Origin: Dichetophora obliterata
Lineage: Eukaryota; Arthropoda; Insecta; Diptera; Sciomyzidae
Direction: 5' to 3'
NCBI GenBank assembly: GCA_963920525.1
Contig: OY986438.1
Span: 193,822,462 to 193,886,461, forward strand
DNA: 64,000 nt
The number at the start of each line of letters is the position of its first letter. The first letter of the stretch is position 1. Shown here piece after piece: positions 35,950 through 47,119 of the stretch. The position numbers and the translations under genes were made by a program. The notes under the pieces are model-generated. The model was not told the origin of the DNA. It worked only from the letters and a program-made list of their open reading frames with translations, and ran no database searches.

Positions 35950-38100
35950 GAATTTCAAAAAGTTTTTTGACACTAGGATGGACCTAAAAAATGCGTTTTT
36001 CATTTAAAACTTTTTGTGCATGTGTTGGCAATATTAGGGGGTCGCTGATTTCGAATCTGATGTAAGATTTAAAAAATTTAAATCTTTAGGGTGAACCCTA
36101 AATATGTATGTTATTATTTTATACTCTTTGTAGTTGCGCTGATCGCTGATTTCGAATCTTATGTTAGAATTTAATTAAAATTTGTACACTAGGGTGGACC
36201 CTACAAATGTGTTTTGTGTTTTGTTTTATACTCTTTGTATATGTGCTGGCAGTATTAAGGGCAGTATTAAGTATTAAATTCTTACGAACCTCGTGTAAGA
36301 ATTTCAAAAATTTTTTGACACTAGGGTGCACCCCGAAAATGTGTTTTTTATACTCTTTGTATATGCACTGGCAGTATTAATGGGTCGCTTATTTCGAACC
36401 TCATGTCAGAATTTCACAAAGTTTTTAACACTAGGGTTGACCCTAAGAATGTGTTTTTTGACTTTAAATCTTTGTAGATGCGCTGGTTGCTGATTTCAAA
36501 TCTAATGTAAGAATTTCGAAAGTTTTTTTGACACTAGGGTGGACCCTAAAAATATTTTTTTTTTATTTTAAATTTTTTGTATGTGCTAGCAGTATTAAGG
36601 GGTTGCTGATTTCAAACCTGATGCTAAGATTTCAAAAAGTTTTTAAAATAGGGTGTACCCTGAAAATGTATTTTTTTACTCTTTGTTTATGAGCTAGTGT
36701 ATAAGGGTTTACTGATTTCAAACCTAGTATTAAAATTTAAAATATAGTTTTTGATCATAGGGTGAACCCTGAAAATGTATTCATATGTTCTTTGTATGAA
36801 AGGGTCGCTGATTTTTAACCTCATGTAAGAGTTTCAAAAAGTTTTTGACATCAGGGTGGACCCTAAAAATGTGTTTTTTTACTTTAAACTATTTGTGTAT
36901 GTGCTGGCAGTATTAAAAGGTTACTGATTTTGAATCTTAACTTAGATTTTAAACAACTTTTTTGACACTAGGGTGGACCCTTAACTTTTTTTTTGTTTTT
37001 ATACTCTTTGTAGATGCGCTGGTTGCTGATTTCGAATCTGATGTAAGGGTTTTTAAAAGTTTTTTGACACTAGGGTGGACCCTAAAAATATTTTTTTTAT
37101 TGTAAACTTTTTGTGTATGTGCTGGCAGTATTAAGGGTTGCTGATTTAGAACCTGGTGCTAAAATTTGAAAAAGTTTTTTTAAAATAGGGTGTACTCTAA
37201 AAATTTATTTTTTTATACTCTTTGTTTATGGGCTAGTGTATAAGATTTTACTTATTTCAAACCTAGTGTTAAAATTCAAAAAATATATTTTGACCTTAGG
37301 GTGAACCCTGAAAATGTGTTCTTTTTATGTGCTGGCAGTGTTAAGGAGTCGCTGATTTCAAAACTCATGTAGGAATTTCAAAAAGTTTTTCACACTAGGG
37401 TGGACCCTGAAAATGTATTTTTTTGCTTTATACTCTTTGTGTATGTGCTGGCAGTATTAAAAGGTTACTGATTTTGAATCTTAAGTTAGAATTTAAACAA
37501 CTTTTTTGATACTAGGGTGGACCCTAAAAATTTCTTTTTTTGTTTTATACTCTTTGTAGAAGCTTTGAAGTTGCTGATTTCGAATCTAATTTAAGAATTT
37601 CAAAAGTTTTTTGACACTAGGGTGGACCTTAAAAATGTGTTTTTTTTTACTCTTCGTATATGTGCTAGCAGTATAAAAGGTCGCTGATTTCGAACCTGGT
37701 GTAAAATTTGAAAAAGTTTTTTTGACACTATGATTAACTTTGAAAATTTTTTTTATATATCTTTGTATATGTGCTGGCAGTATTAAGGGGTCAATGTTTT
37801 CGAACCTCATATAAGAATTTCAAAAAGTTTTTGACACTAGGGTGGACCCTAATAATGTGCTTTTTTGCTTTACTATACATACTCTTTGTGTATGTGCTGG
37901 CAGTTTTAAGGGGTTTCTGATTTTGAATCTTACGTTAGAATTTAAAAAACTCTTTTGACACTAGGGTGAACCCTAAAAATTTCTTTTTGTTTGTCAACTC
38001 TTTGTAGATGCGCTGGTCGCTGATTTCGAATCTGAGGTAAGAATTTCAAAAAGTTTTTGACACTAGGGTGGACCCTAAAAATGTGTTTCTTTGTTTTATA
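35950..38100. repeat. About 110-bp satellite with a five-unit higher-order period
   Basis: Twenty units are anchored by ACTAGGGTGGACCCTAAAAA-like blocks between 35975 and 38064, a mean spacing of 110 bp. Units also carry TATGTGCTGGCAGTATTAAG and CGCTGATTTCGAATCTGATG. Variant blocks recur every fifth unit: GGGTGTACCCT at 36649 and 37187, GGGTGAACCCT at 36757 and 37296, GCGCTGGTTGCTGATTTC at 36480 and 37014, GGTTACTGATTTTGAATCTT at 36918 and 37463. This gives a period near 540 bp. Confidence 0.9.
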
Positions 38101-38104
38101 CTCT

Positions 38105-40880
38105 TAAGTAAGTCCAGTTTTTAATCAATTCAAGCTCCATACGAGGAACATTATGAATGTTTAATGCTAAATGCTTTGTTGCGTCATGAAACTTGCATCG
38201 CTGGCAACGGTAACTGCCTATTTTCATCTCTCATAAGACATCTTAATTTTCAATAAATAAAATTTTTTTTTCTTAAATATTAAATTAAACGGCCAGTAAA
38301 AAAATGTTATTTCGAGAAAAACGCTTTTAAAGTCTTAACAACATACAGCGCGCAATTAAGAGGCGCTCTAGACTATGAGCTATAACTTTGTTAATATGTA
38401 TTTTACATTTTTACAGTATACTCTCAATATATTGTAGATACTTTCGAAATACATTGAAAAAAAAGTCAATTAAAACCTAGCCATATAAAACGTTTCATAT
38501 TGACTTTAAGTCAATTGAAAAACAAATATTTGAAGGACAATATATTAAAATTTTATTCCATCGTGTCAATTAAATTCAATGGAATAGATTCACTTTTGAA
38601 CTACACATAACTTAAAATAGTACCTAGCAAAGTAAATATAAATATTCTTAGCAATTGATAACAAAACCATTTAAAGTGAAAAACTTTAGAGTTTGTTTCA
38701 TGCTTTTAGATACCATTAAATACAGTTGTTCCAGCTACCTGTGCGACAAAAACAAAACTGTTGACTGTTCATTAAATTTTTTCACTTCATTAAATCTTGA
38801 TATTCTAAAATATGCTTTAATAAAACTCATATTAGCAACACTTGAATGGATATAATGCAGGGTGCTAAGGGAAAATGCTAAAAAACTTCGTCCACTGACG
38901 TCAGCTTGCATTACAAGCTATTTTAAAAGTTTTATAAAACTTTGAAGGGGGGAGGGGGAAATTTTTTAATATTGAAGTGGCGTTGTAACATAAAAAAAAA
39001 CATGTAACCAGTAAAGTTTTATGATCAAACCTGCTGTAGCTTAGCTTTTTCCAACGTGGACGAAGGAACACATAAACCGAAAAAATTAAATCCAAGCAAC
39101 GCTGAGGCACTAAGCACGGTTCTTAACTTCTCGTGAAATCAAAAACTGGTCATAACATAAATCCCAATCAAATGCATTGCAAGTGGTATGCTCTTAATGC
39201 CTTACCCAATACCAAAAGCTTGAAGCAATTTGTGCTTTAAAGCTGCATATTAAGTTATATATAACAGATAGAAGTTATGCAGTAAAAACTTGTAAAAAAC
39301 ACTTGTACATTTAAAGATTCAATACATTCACTTCCCTGAAGAAGGTAGAAGGACACTAGCGAATAGTCAGGAAAAGAACTGAGTTTTTTTGCTTATTTCT
39401 AACTACAACAAAAACACCAAAATAGCCCTAATAAACAAAATCAACAGGAATTTAGCATTGGTCACAATAACAATTTAAAAATAAAATAAATTTATTTAAT
39501 TCAGTTGCGGCAAAAATATTGAGTTTGAGTTAAGCAAATCTGTGTCGATTTTTATTTCAATTAATATTTTTTTTTTCTTTTAATTTTACAATCATTTCAA
39601 TGAAAGGCTTTTTTGCTCTTCGCTGCACTTCAAACTATGCTGCCAGCACGCTGAACAAGTTTATGTATTTATTTATTTATTTGATTTTTTAAAAAATCAG
39701 TTTTGCTGGCTTTCAAAAAAAAAAATACTTTTTATAAATACAAAATAATTTTAAAAAAAATATATACAATATTTTTGCATAAAAGTCATTAAAATGCTGG
39801 CAACGCAATCCATATTGAACAAATGCTAGTATTTAAGTATTGTTCATTTTTGTTTATTTTTTTACTGGGGCGTTTTGCACTCACTTTTGCATATATTAAG
39901 AAAAAAAAATCACACAAATGTTGGCTTTGAGGCAAAATTTTTGTAATTTTTGTTTTTTATTTGGTCTTATTGTGTGTACTCGATAGTGAAGTTTTTTTCG
40001 ATTGATGCGTGAAACATTGAAATGCTATTTGCATGTGAGCAGCAAATTGTGTACGACCGATAAAAGTGAAGTAGAAATTCGGGCAAATGCAGCAACGCCC
40101 AAGTGGTAGGACATTTGACTGAATGGTAGGCAGGAACCGATTGCATACAAGAAAAATACATTTCTAGGTACCTACTTGAATTTAAAGTTTGTTGGTAGTA
40201 TGTCCTTTTTTGTTTTCTTTCTTGTTCTGTCAATGACATAATTTAGGTATGTGGCAGGTGGCAGAAAAATGTCGCAGTTCCAATAAAAAAAAATTAGTAT
40301 AAAAATTGTTAACCTTGAGAACTTTTTAATTTTTCAAAACTTTTACGTAACTCTTGCACTTGTAGTTTTAATTTATTATCATGTTAGTGGTTTGCATAAA
40401 AGTTCAAGGACGAATTTCATTAGATAGTAAAAAAGCATATATCAAGGTAATTGCGTGATTGGCTGTCATTTTGGAGAATTTAATTAAATCGAATACTTTT
40501 TTAATAGAGGCGGTGAGCAGAAAAGTGGTACAGCGCACAAAAAAAAAAAACAAAATTTCGTGTAAATGCTGTAAAGAGATCTTATTGATTGTTTGTTTTT
40601 TAAAAAAAAAAAAGATCAAAGAACCAAGGCATGCGCCTTATAAAAACAACGTTTGGTTTTTGATCTGAAAGAAAAAAGATAGATTACACAGGTCTGCAAA
40701 TTTCAACTCTTATTTTCCCCTTATGGATTTGAATGCTGATCTTGGAGTATTTTGGTGCTCAGATTGCGAATATGCACTTGACTCTTTGCTATCACCCACA
40801 GTTTTTTTTTTTTTGAAAAATCGCTTTATGTGAATTCAAAAAAGCGACTTTACTAAGTTATTTTTTTTATTTCAATTAAG
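38105..40880. other. Non-coding stretch, no gene seen
   Basis: AT-rich with scattered homopolymer runs. No frame has a recognisable domain and no ordered repeat was found. Confidence 0.5.
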
Positions 40881-40886
40881 AAACAA

Positions 40887-41704
40887 TTACATATACTTAA
40901 AACATAAAAAAAACTTTTGAGGGACAGTAATAAATAAATTAAAAATATGAAATCTTTTTGTGGTATCTTGCTTTTTTTCACCGAAGCTACGATTGTGAGA
41001 TTTTCGCTTGAAATTCCGAGTTGGATCATCTCGGTATAACAGCCAACAATAGTCTGCCATCATTTTTGTATTCCACTTTCCCTGATAACGACGTTCCATT
41101 TCTTTCAAATCCTGGTGAAATCTTTTGCCTTGCTCTTCACTTACAGCTGCCAAGCTATCAGGAAAGTAGTCCAAATGCGAATTAAGGAAATTAAGTTTAG
41201 TACTCATCAAGCATCCCATTTTGCCGAAATTTTCAATAATTTTCTCCACAATTTCCTCATAATTAGTACTTTTGTGGTTTCCTAGAAAATTTCTCACTAC
41301 TTCCTTTAAAGATTTCCAGGCTTTAAACTCAACTTCACTTAATTTTTCATCGAAAGCTGTGTCTTTCATCAATTTTCTTATGTCCGGACCAACGAAAATA
41401 CCTTCTTTCAGTTTAGCTTCAGACAGAGATGGAAAAATTTGGTATTGATACTTAAAACCTTCTCCTTCTTTGTACAGCCCCTTCACAAATTGTTTCATCA
41501 TTCCCAATTTTATAAGTAAAGGGGGTAGCAAAACTTTTTCGCGGGGAACTAAATTGTCTCTCACAATAATTTTTTTGTTCCAGGGACCAGTTTTCGATGT
41601 TAAACATTTTCACTAAGCCTGGAATGTCATCACAATACACTAGATCACGATCTTCAGCAAAATGTGGTACAAAGTCCAATTTCGTTAAAACTTTGTGCAA
41701 AGTC
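40887..41704 (-). pseudogene. Uncharacterised multicopy arthropod protein, 3' part, broken
   Basis: The minus strand encodes LVYCDDIPGLVKMF, then after a frame change near 41565 VPREKVLLPPLLIKLG, AKLKEGIFVGPDIRKLMKD, LNSHLDYFPDSLAAVSEEQG, RFHQDLKEMERRYQGKWN and MMADYCWLLYRDDP. I recognise this as a repeated, unnamed protein family of arthropods and other invertebrates, present in many near-identical copies and probably linked to mobile DNA; its function is unknown to me. Compared with family members as I recall them, about 100 residues are missing between ENWSLEQ and VPREKV, next to the frame change. The 5' half continues at 44892-45292 on the other side of an inserted LINE. Confidence 0.75.
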
Positions 41705-42317
41705 ATTAGCATATCCTTTGTACCTAATTTTTAATAAGTCAATTGCCACTGGAGCGTTTCTAGATTCTTGGAAAGTATCTCATATTGTTCCAATCTATAA
41801 GTCTGGTCCGAAGGAAGACGTTTGCAACTATAGACCAATTTCTATAATCTGTGCAATACCAAAAATTTTTGAAAAAATAGTTTGTGAAAAAATTACACCA
41901 TGTTTTGTTAATGTTTTATCTGATTATGAACATGGATTCCGTGCTGGTAGATCAACTGTTACTAATCTAGTTTTGTTTTCTAATTACATTGTTAATTCAT
42001 TTGTTAGTCGTTTGCAAACCGATGTCATATTTACTGACTTTGCTAAAGCTTTTGACAAGGTACACCATGCCTCTTTAGAGTTCAAACTTGAGTGTCTAGG
42101 ATTCCGTGGTGAGTTTATTAAATGGTTGCACTCATACTTATGTAACCGTGTACAACTTGTAAAAATAAATGATTCCCTTTCGTGTCCTATAAGTGTGTCA
42201 TCTGGTATCTCTCAAGGAAGTCACCTTGGTTCGTTGTTGTTCTTACTTTTCATTAATGATCTTCCCCATGTTATTAAATATTCTCAGTGTCTGTTGTTTG
42301 CAGATGACTTAAAACTA
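41705..42317 (+). pseudogene. LINE reverse transcriptase, first part
   Basis: The frame carries LAYPLYLIFNKSIATGAF, NYRPISIICAIPKIFEK, EHGFRAGRSTVTNL, motif A VIFTDFAKAFDKVHH, motif B SSGISQGSHLGSLLF and motif C LLFADDLKL, so the catalytic block is FADD. It stops exactly where the Tc1-like element begins. Endonuclease and ORF1 are absent. Confidence 0.88.
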
Positions 42318-43932
42318 CAGTGGTGGCCATACAATTAGAAACGATGACTTCAATCTTATATTTCTTTTCACAACTTTTTTGTAATGAGTCTCTCTTTATT
42401 GCAGGTCCCGTTATATACTCACTCCAGTGTAATATGTTGTTAGATGTGTAAATATCAGCAAATACTTTAGACAATTTCTCACAATCGCAAAAACAGTAGC
42501 AACACGTGCTTATGAGGGTGGACACATAATTAGAAACGCGTACCTTAATTTTGGAAATTTTTTATATTTTCAACGCAAGTTGTTGTTTTTTTATTTCTTT
42601 AATTTATGGTTAACTAATTTTTATTATAATATAGTGTAAATATGGGTAAAAACAAGTCGTGCACGTCAGAACTTCGTAAATTAATTGTGCGCTGCTATCA
42701 AGACGAAAAACAATCAATGTCAGCCATAGCAAAAAGATTTTGCTGTTCTAAAAAAATGGTTTTTGGAGCAATAAGGCAATTTAAGAAGACTGGAAGTTTT
42801 GAGAACCCAAAAAGAATTCAAATGCCAAGAAAAACCACTCCATATGATGATAGAATTATTTGTAGAACCAGTAAAGCCAACCTATTTTTGACCTCAACTG
42901 AAATTAATGCCATTGTAATGCCTCAAATATCGCAGAATATCTCATGTAGAACCATTAGGCGTCGATTACAAGAAGCTGGTCTACATGGATGCATTGCACG
43001 GAAAAAACCGCACGTCTCAAAAAAAATAAATATGACGAAGCGTTTACAATTTGCCAAAGAGCACCTGCAAAAACCTCTTACATTTTGGAAAAAGATCCTC
43101 TGGAGTGACGAATCGAAGTTTAATTTATTTGGATCAGACGGTAAATCTTATGTAAGACGGCCAGTGAACAAATCTTTGGATCCCAGATACACTATCAAGA
43201 CTATCAAACACGGTGGAGGAAATGTGATGGTATGGGGTGCATTCAGTTGGTTTGGCGTTGGCCCGATACATCGCATAAATGGACGAATGGACCAACACCA
43301 ATATAAAAATATACTGGAAACTGTAATGGAACCATTTTCGTTTGAAAATATGCCAGTTACGTATATTTTCCAGCAGGATAACGATCCTAAGCATACTTCC
43401 CGAGTTGTGAAGCAATGGTTTATGGATACGAATACTAATGTTTTGAAAACCCAATTGAAAATTTATGGACAGATGTCGAAAGAGGTTTAAAAACAAAAAT
43501 ACCCAAAAATAATGACTAACATTTTCGAAATATAAAAGAATTTTGGGAATCGATACCATCCTCAAGATGCCGAAGTTTGGTTGAGAGTTTGCCAAGGAGA
43601 TTGACAGAAGTTATAAAAAATAAGGGTTATCCTACGAAGTACTAAGTTGTTTTTCCATTATTTTATAATACATTTTTAAAAAAGATAGAATTAAATATTA
43701 CTTTTGTTATCGTTTCTAATTCCATGACCAATGCGTTTTTTGAGTTCAATAAGAAAATCTAGTTTGCACCTTTCACAAATATTCCTACATTTAGAAATAT
43801 ATCTAGGATATACAGTAATAAATGAGCCTTATAACATATGATATCTATTTTCTTAATTTTCGTTGTAAGGAAGTAGTGATGATATAAAATTAAAATGCTA
43901 AGTGGGTGTTTCTAATTGTATGGCCACCACTG
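42318..43932 (+). mobile_element. Tc1-like DNA transposon with complete ends
   Basis: The 1615-bp element is flanked by TA on both sides and has perfect terminal inverted repeats of at least 25 bp starting CAGTGGTGGCCATACAATTA. Related internal copies lie inside each end (GGACACATAATTAGAAACG at about 42522, and its inverse around 43711), giving the two-site layout seen in IR/DR-type Tc1 elements. It is inserted in the reverse transcriptase frame of the LINE. Confidence 0.93.
42642..43641 (+). pseudogene. Tc1-like transposase with a deletion before the catalytic Glu
   Basis: The cut-and-paste transposase starts MGKNKSCTSELRKL and has two N-terminal helix-turn-helix segments (about residues 10-50 and 80-115). 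The DDE core follows: first Asp in LWSDESKFNLF, second Asp in FQQDNDPKH. After TNTNVLK the frame is lost. The next base triplets in another frame read NPIENLW, which holds the expected third acidic residue, so a short segment (the usual WPxxSPDL) has been deleted with a frameshift. The annotated frame ends at 43490; remnants of the C-terminus (SLVESLPRRL) run to a stop near 43641. Non-functional, but its ends could still be mobilised by a related enzyme. Confidence 0.9.
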
Positions 43933-43934
43933 TA

Positions 43935-44766
43935 TATCGTTTCGTAAAGTCTGAAGAAGATTGTATGTAGTCTTTTACAGACTGATTTAAACTTAGTTGC
44001 CTCGTGGTGTCTCTAATAATCTTTGTCTTAATATTTCGAAATGTCAATCGTTCTCTTTTTATAGAAGCAGTTCAGCTATATTTTATAATTACAGTATTAA
44101 TAATCTCACTCTTGATAGAGTATATCTTAAAAAGATTTAGGCATAATTTTTGATCGCCAGCTTAATTTCAAAGATCATTTTGATTATGTCATACCCAAGG
44201 CCTACTCTATGCTAGGATTTTTAAAGAGGAACTCTAAAGATTTTAGAAATCCTCTTACAATCAAGGTACTATTTGAATGCCTGGTAAGACCTTACCTAGA
44301 ATACTGTTGTGTCATATGGAATCGCTCATATGCCTCGCATATTCGGAGACTGGAAAGAGTCCAGAAAGTTTTTTCTAAATATCTGTTCTCAAAGTTGAAT
44401 TGGCAAATCAATTTACCTTCCTATAAAACACGTTAGGCTTTGTTTAGTCTAAATTCACTTGAATTTCACCGCATAATGTATTCTGTTGTTTTTATTAGAG
44501 ATGTCATTCACAGCAATATTCAATGTCCATGTATCTTAACTATGATTAATTTTTATTCACCTTGTATAAACCTAAGAGGGTGTTTCCATTTTCGTTGCAA
44601 TACACTGAGAAGCAACTTTGCTCAGCAAGAACCATTGGCTCATTGTCTTCGCATAACTAATTTATTGTTAGCTGATATTGATGTTTTTAATAATTGTTCT
44701 AGACATTGTTTCAAAAGCAATCTCTTTCTAGTCCTTAACCAAATAGGTGTACTCGAACGTTTTTAA
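43935..44766 (+). pseudogene. LINE reverse transcriptase, C-terminal part
   Basis: After the Tc1-like insertion the LINE resumes. 43935-44200 is decayed across frames. 44209-44436 carries LVRPYLEYCCVIWNRSY and RRLERVQKVF, the usual C-terminal 'thumb' region of CR1-type ORF2. A stop follows, and 44440-44766 continues the C-terminus to its natural end. Inactive. Confidence 0.8.
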
Positions 44767-44891
44767 TTTTATGTTATTTGTTATTATTTTTTTAAATTAT
44801 TTGTAATTTTTATTTAATCAAATATTTTGTATAGTCTGTAAGAGATGTCATCTCTGTTTGACAAGCAATAAATAAATAAATAAATAAATAA

Positions 44892-45292
44892 AAAGTCTCT
44901 TTAGGAACAAGCATATTCTATTCAGATAATCTTGATCCGAGGAACTCAGCTGCATCTTTTGGTAGATTTAAATCTCTCGTCAAGCCGTTCAGCTCTGCTT
45001 GTGAAAATAATTGAGTCTTGAACACAGTCTTCAGAGTGATTCTGAGGTTCTCTTCATGACACAGGCGATAGGAGATTAAAAGTATTGCTCTTCCCTTTTG
45101 ACCACTTTCGAAGTTCACGAACGCACGTCGTACAAATTTTATGTGGGACCCACTGTTTATCTTGATTGGCAATTGTTACGCCGAAATACATATTGTAAGT
45201 GTTACTTATAAATTCGGTAATATTATGCTGCTGTTTTCTTAGCATAAGCTGCCCACAAATGTAGCAGAAATTGTCCGAAGAATTTAAACACT
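44892..45292 (-). pseudogene. Uncharacterised multicopy arthropod protein, 5' part
   Basis: The minus strand reads KCLNSSDNFCYICGQL, then NTYNMYFGVTIANQDKQWVP and HKICTTCVRELRKWSKGK. The two CxxC pairs (CYIC, CTTC) suggest a zinc-binding N-terminus. After a frame change it continues to LNLPKDAAEFLGSRLSE, a stop codon, and NMLVPKET, where the LINE interrupts. If the LINE and one copy of a 6-bp duplication are removed, the frame passes directly into LHKVLTKLDF of the 3' part. No start codon is visible; a stop lies just upstream, so the first codons may be in another exon or lost. Confidence 0.75.
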
Positions 45293-45299
45293 TTCACGA

Positions 45300-45945
45300 C
45301 GACATTTTTCAAGTAAACGTTAACGATTTAAGTTAATTTCTATTAAAAAACATAAAGTTTACTAGAAATGACGTATTTAGCAAATTAATCACAAAATAAT
45401 TTTTTTTTATAATAATGGTATGTTACTTAGTTAACTAAGTTATAGTTAAGTATCTATTTATGAGAACTTATTCATTAGTTTCTAATGCAACCATTCAGTG
45501 CGTTTTTTGTTTAATAAGAAACAATTTAAATAAAATATGAATTAATAAGTAGGAAGGCTTAGATAATTTTTTCAAAAAAAAAGAAAAGATGCTAAATAAC
45601 TTTAAAACCTGACGTGATGGGATTTCCTAAACATTTTTCTCGGAATCAGCGCCCCATAATTCATCTAAATCAATCATCAAAACTGAAAGGGGAAAACCAT
45701 TGCAGACCTATGTTATTAGAGGAAGAATTCATTGAAACCATACGTGAATTATCTTTAAGACGGAACAAACGTGAAAGACAAGTTGAAATGCTTTTAACCG
45801 AGGCTAGTGTTGTGCTTTAACCTCGGCAAGCATTTTCAACCCTCAGTTTTTTCTGTCCTTTAATTCCACATTTTCCACAATTTAGCTGTGCATTTTTTGT
45901 TTCAATAATTCTTCAATGTAGTAAAAAACAAAGAGAGTGAAAAAA
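45300..45945. other. Non-coding stretch
   Basis: No recognised gene. A frame at 45614-45820 has no known domain and is left out. Confidence 0.4.
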
Positions 45946-45949
45946 CCAT

Positions 45950-46021
45950 GCCCGCACTGGGTTTTGAACCGGGGACCTCTGAGCTGATAGTCTAGCGCAC
46001 TCTTCACTAGACTACAAAGGC
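45950..46021 (-). tRNA. tRNA-like sequence, probably a pseudogene or SINE head
   Basis: On the minus strand a 72-nt segment has a B-box-like GGTTCAAAACC, an A-box-like TAGTCTAGTGAAG, and ends that pair as an acceptor stem (GCCTTTG with TGCGGGC, including G-U pairs). A 7-nt CTATCAG loop with T33 would give an ATC anticodon. The T-stem and anticodon stem each have mismatches, so a functional tRNA is unlikely. Confidence 0.4.
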
Positions 46022-46610
46022 CGACAAAAAGTATTTTTTTTTTAAACTCTACCAAAGTACAATTTGACTGCATGCTTAAAATTTTCCGAAATCATTGATA
46101 GACTGGAAAACGTTATCGTGCTGACCTGTACAACGCTCATTGCTCCATGCTAATTTCAGGTCAAAATTACCAACAACAAATGTAATGTCAGCATAAAGAC
46201 AAAATGTTGATATTTTGAAAGAACTTTGCACAGAGAAAAGAATCAGTTATTCTATACCATAATCCCAAATCCAATTTCTGGGAGTATGTCTTCAAGAAAA
46301 GCGAAATTTTAAATTTTGGATTATGTCCATTGGGGCTATGTCCCATCACCGATAACGGCATTTGTTCCAAAAATGTTTCCGTTTAGATTTTTATTTTCAG
46401 ATGATGCCGAAAAAGTTTTGTTCATAAAAAAGCGTTGTCGCGATTTTTCTTATTTTTTGTTTTATATTTTTTGCGAGGCATTACAATATGAATCACAAAG
46501 ATAAAAGGTGGCCTTAAGTTCAAATCATTGAGATTTCCGATGTTTTTAGTCATGCTGTGTGAGTTTTGTAGGACTTCATTCTATACTAGGATTAAAAACT
46601 AATAGCTAAA
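46022..46610. other. Non-coding stretch
   Basis: No gene or ordered repeat seen. Confidence 0.4.
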
Positions 46611-46613
46611 ACA

Positions 46614-46690
46614 TCTATCTACCTTCTGATTAGAATGTATAGATCAAACTCTCTACCTTCTGATTAGAAAGTATAGAGCAAACTCTAATA
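46614..46690. repeat. Two-copy tandem duplication of about 42 bp
   Basis: The word CTACCTTCTGATTAGAA with following GTATAGA and CAAACTCT occurs twice in tandem with small changes. It lies beside the mariner remnant. Confidence 0.7.
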
Positions 46691-46694
46691 AAAC

Positions 46695-46960
46695 GAAAGC
46701 AGTTCCATTAATCATCGATATTAATTTTATTTCCAAAGTAATCTTCACTGCAAGCAATATTTCAACGCTTCCTTCAATCTTCAAAACAATTTTAATCGGC
46801 CGATTTTAAAATTGCTTTCAGCTCCTTCTGTGATTGCTCTTGTATATTGCCTTAATCGACTCAAAACACTTTCCGCGAAGTATTCATTTTAGTCGGGGGA
46901 ATCAGAAAAAGTCACAAGGAGATACAAAGTGTCGTGAGTGCAGCCATAAATGGTGCATAC
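46695..46960 (-). pseudogene. Mariner-like transposase C-terminal remnant
   Basis: The minus strand reads, across stops, KMNTSRKVF, ELKAILKS, FEDWRKRW and SEDYFGNKINID. This resembles the end of mariner transposases, in which a FEDW.KRW.KC segment and a DYFEG motif follow the last catalytic residue. Upstream domains and terminal repeats are missing. It is a short, decayed fragment. Confidence 0.65.
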
Positions 46961-47119
46961 GCAGTTTTGAAAAGCTTATTGTTTTCAATAGTTACTACTT
47001 GTGCTAATAAAAATCAAAAAGAATTAATTTAATGTGTTAAGCCGTTCAAGTAGAGACCGCACTAAATATGCATTCAATAATAAAAAGTTAAATAATAATT
47101 ATCCTTTGACTTTTTAAAT

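Larger units (their letters stand above)
41699..44897 (+). mobile_element. 5'-truncated CR1/Jockey-like LINE inserted in the multicopy gene
   Basis: The LINE body begins near 41705 within the reverse transcriptase and ends in a run of AATA repeats (about 44868-44891). It is flanked by AAAGTC at 41699-41704 and 44892-44897, consistent with a short target duplication. It is opposite in orientation to the gene it interrupts and is itself split by a Tc1-like element (42318-43932). Confidence 0.85.

Noticed and set aside
43134..43595. 153-codon minus-strand frame
   Set aside because: It is the antisense shadow of the Tc1-like transposase.
45614..45820. 68-codon charged open frame
   Set aside because: No known domain and no context; length is compatible with chance.
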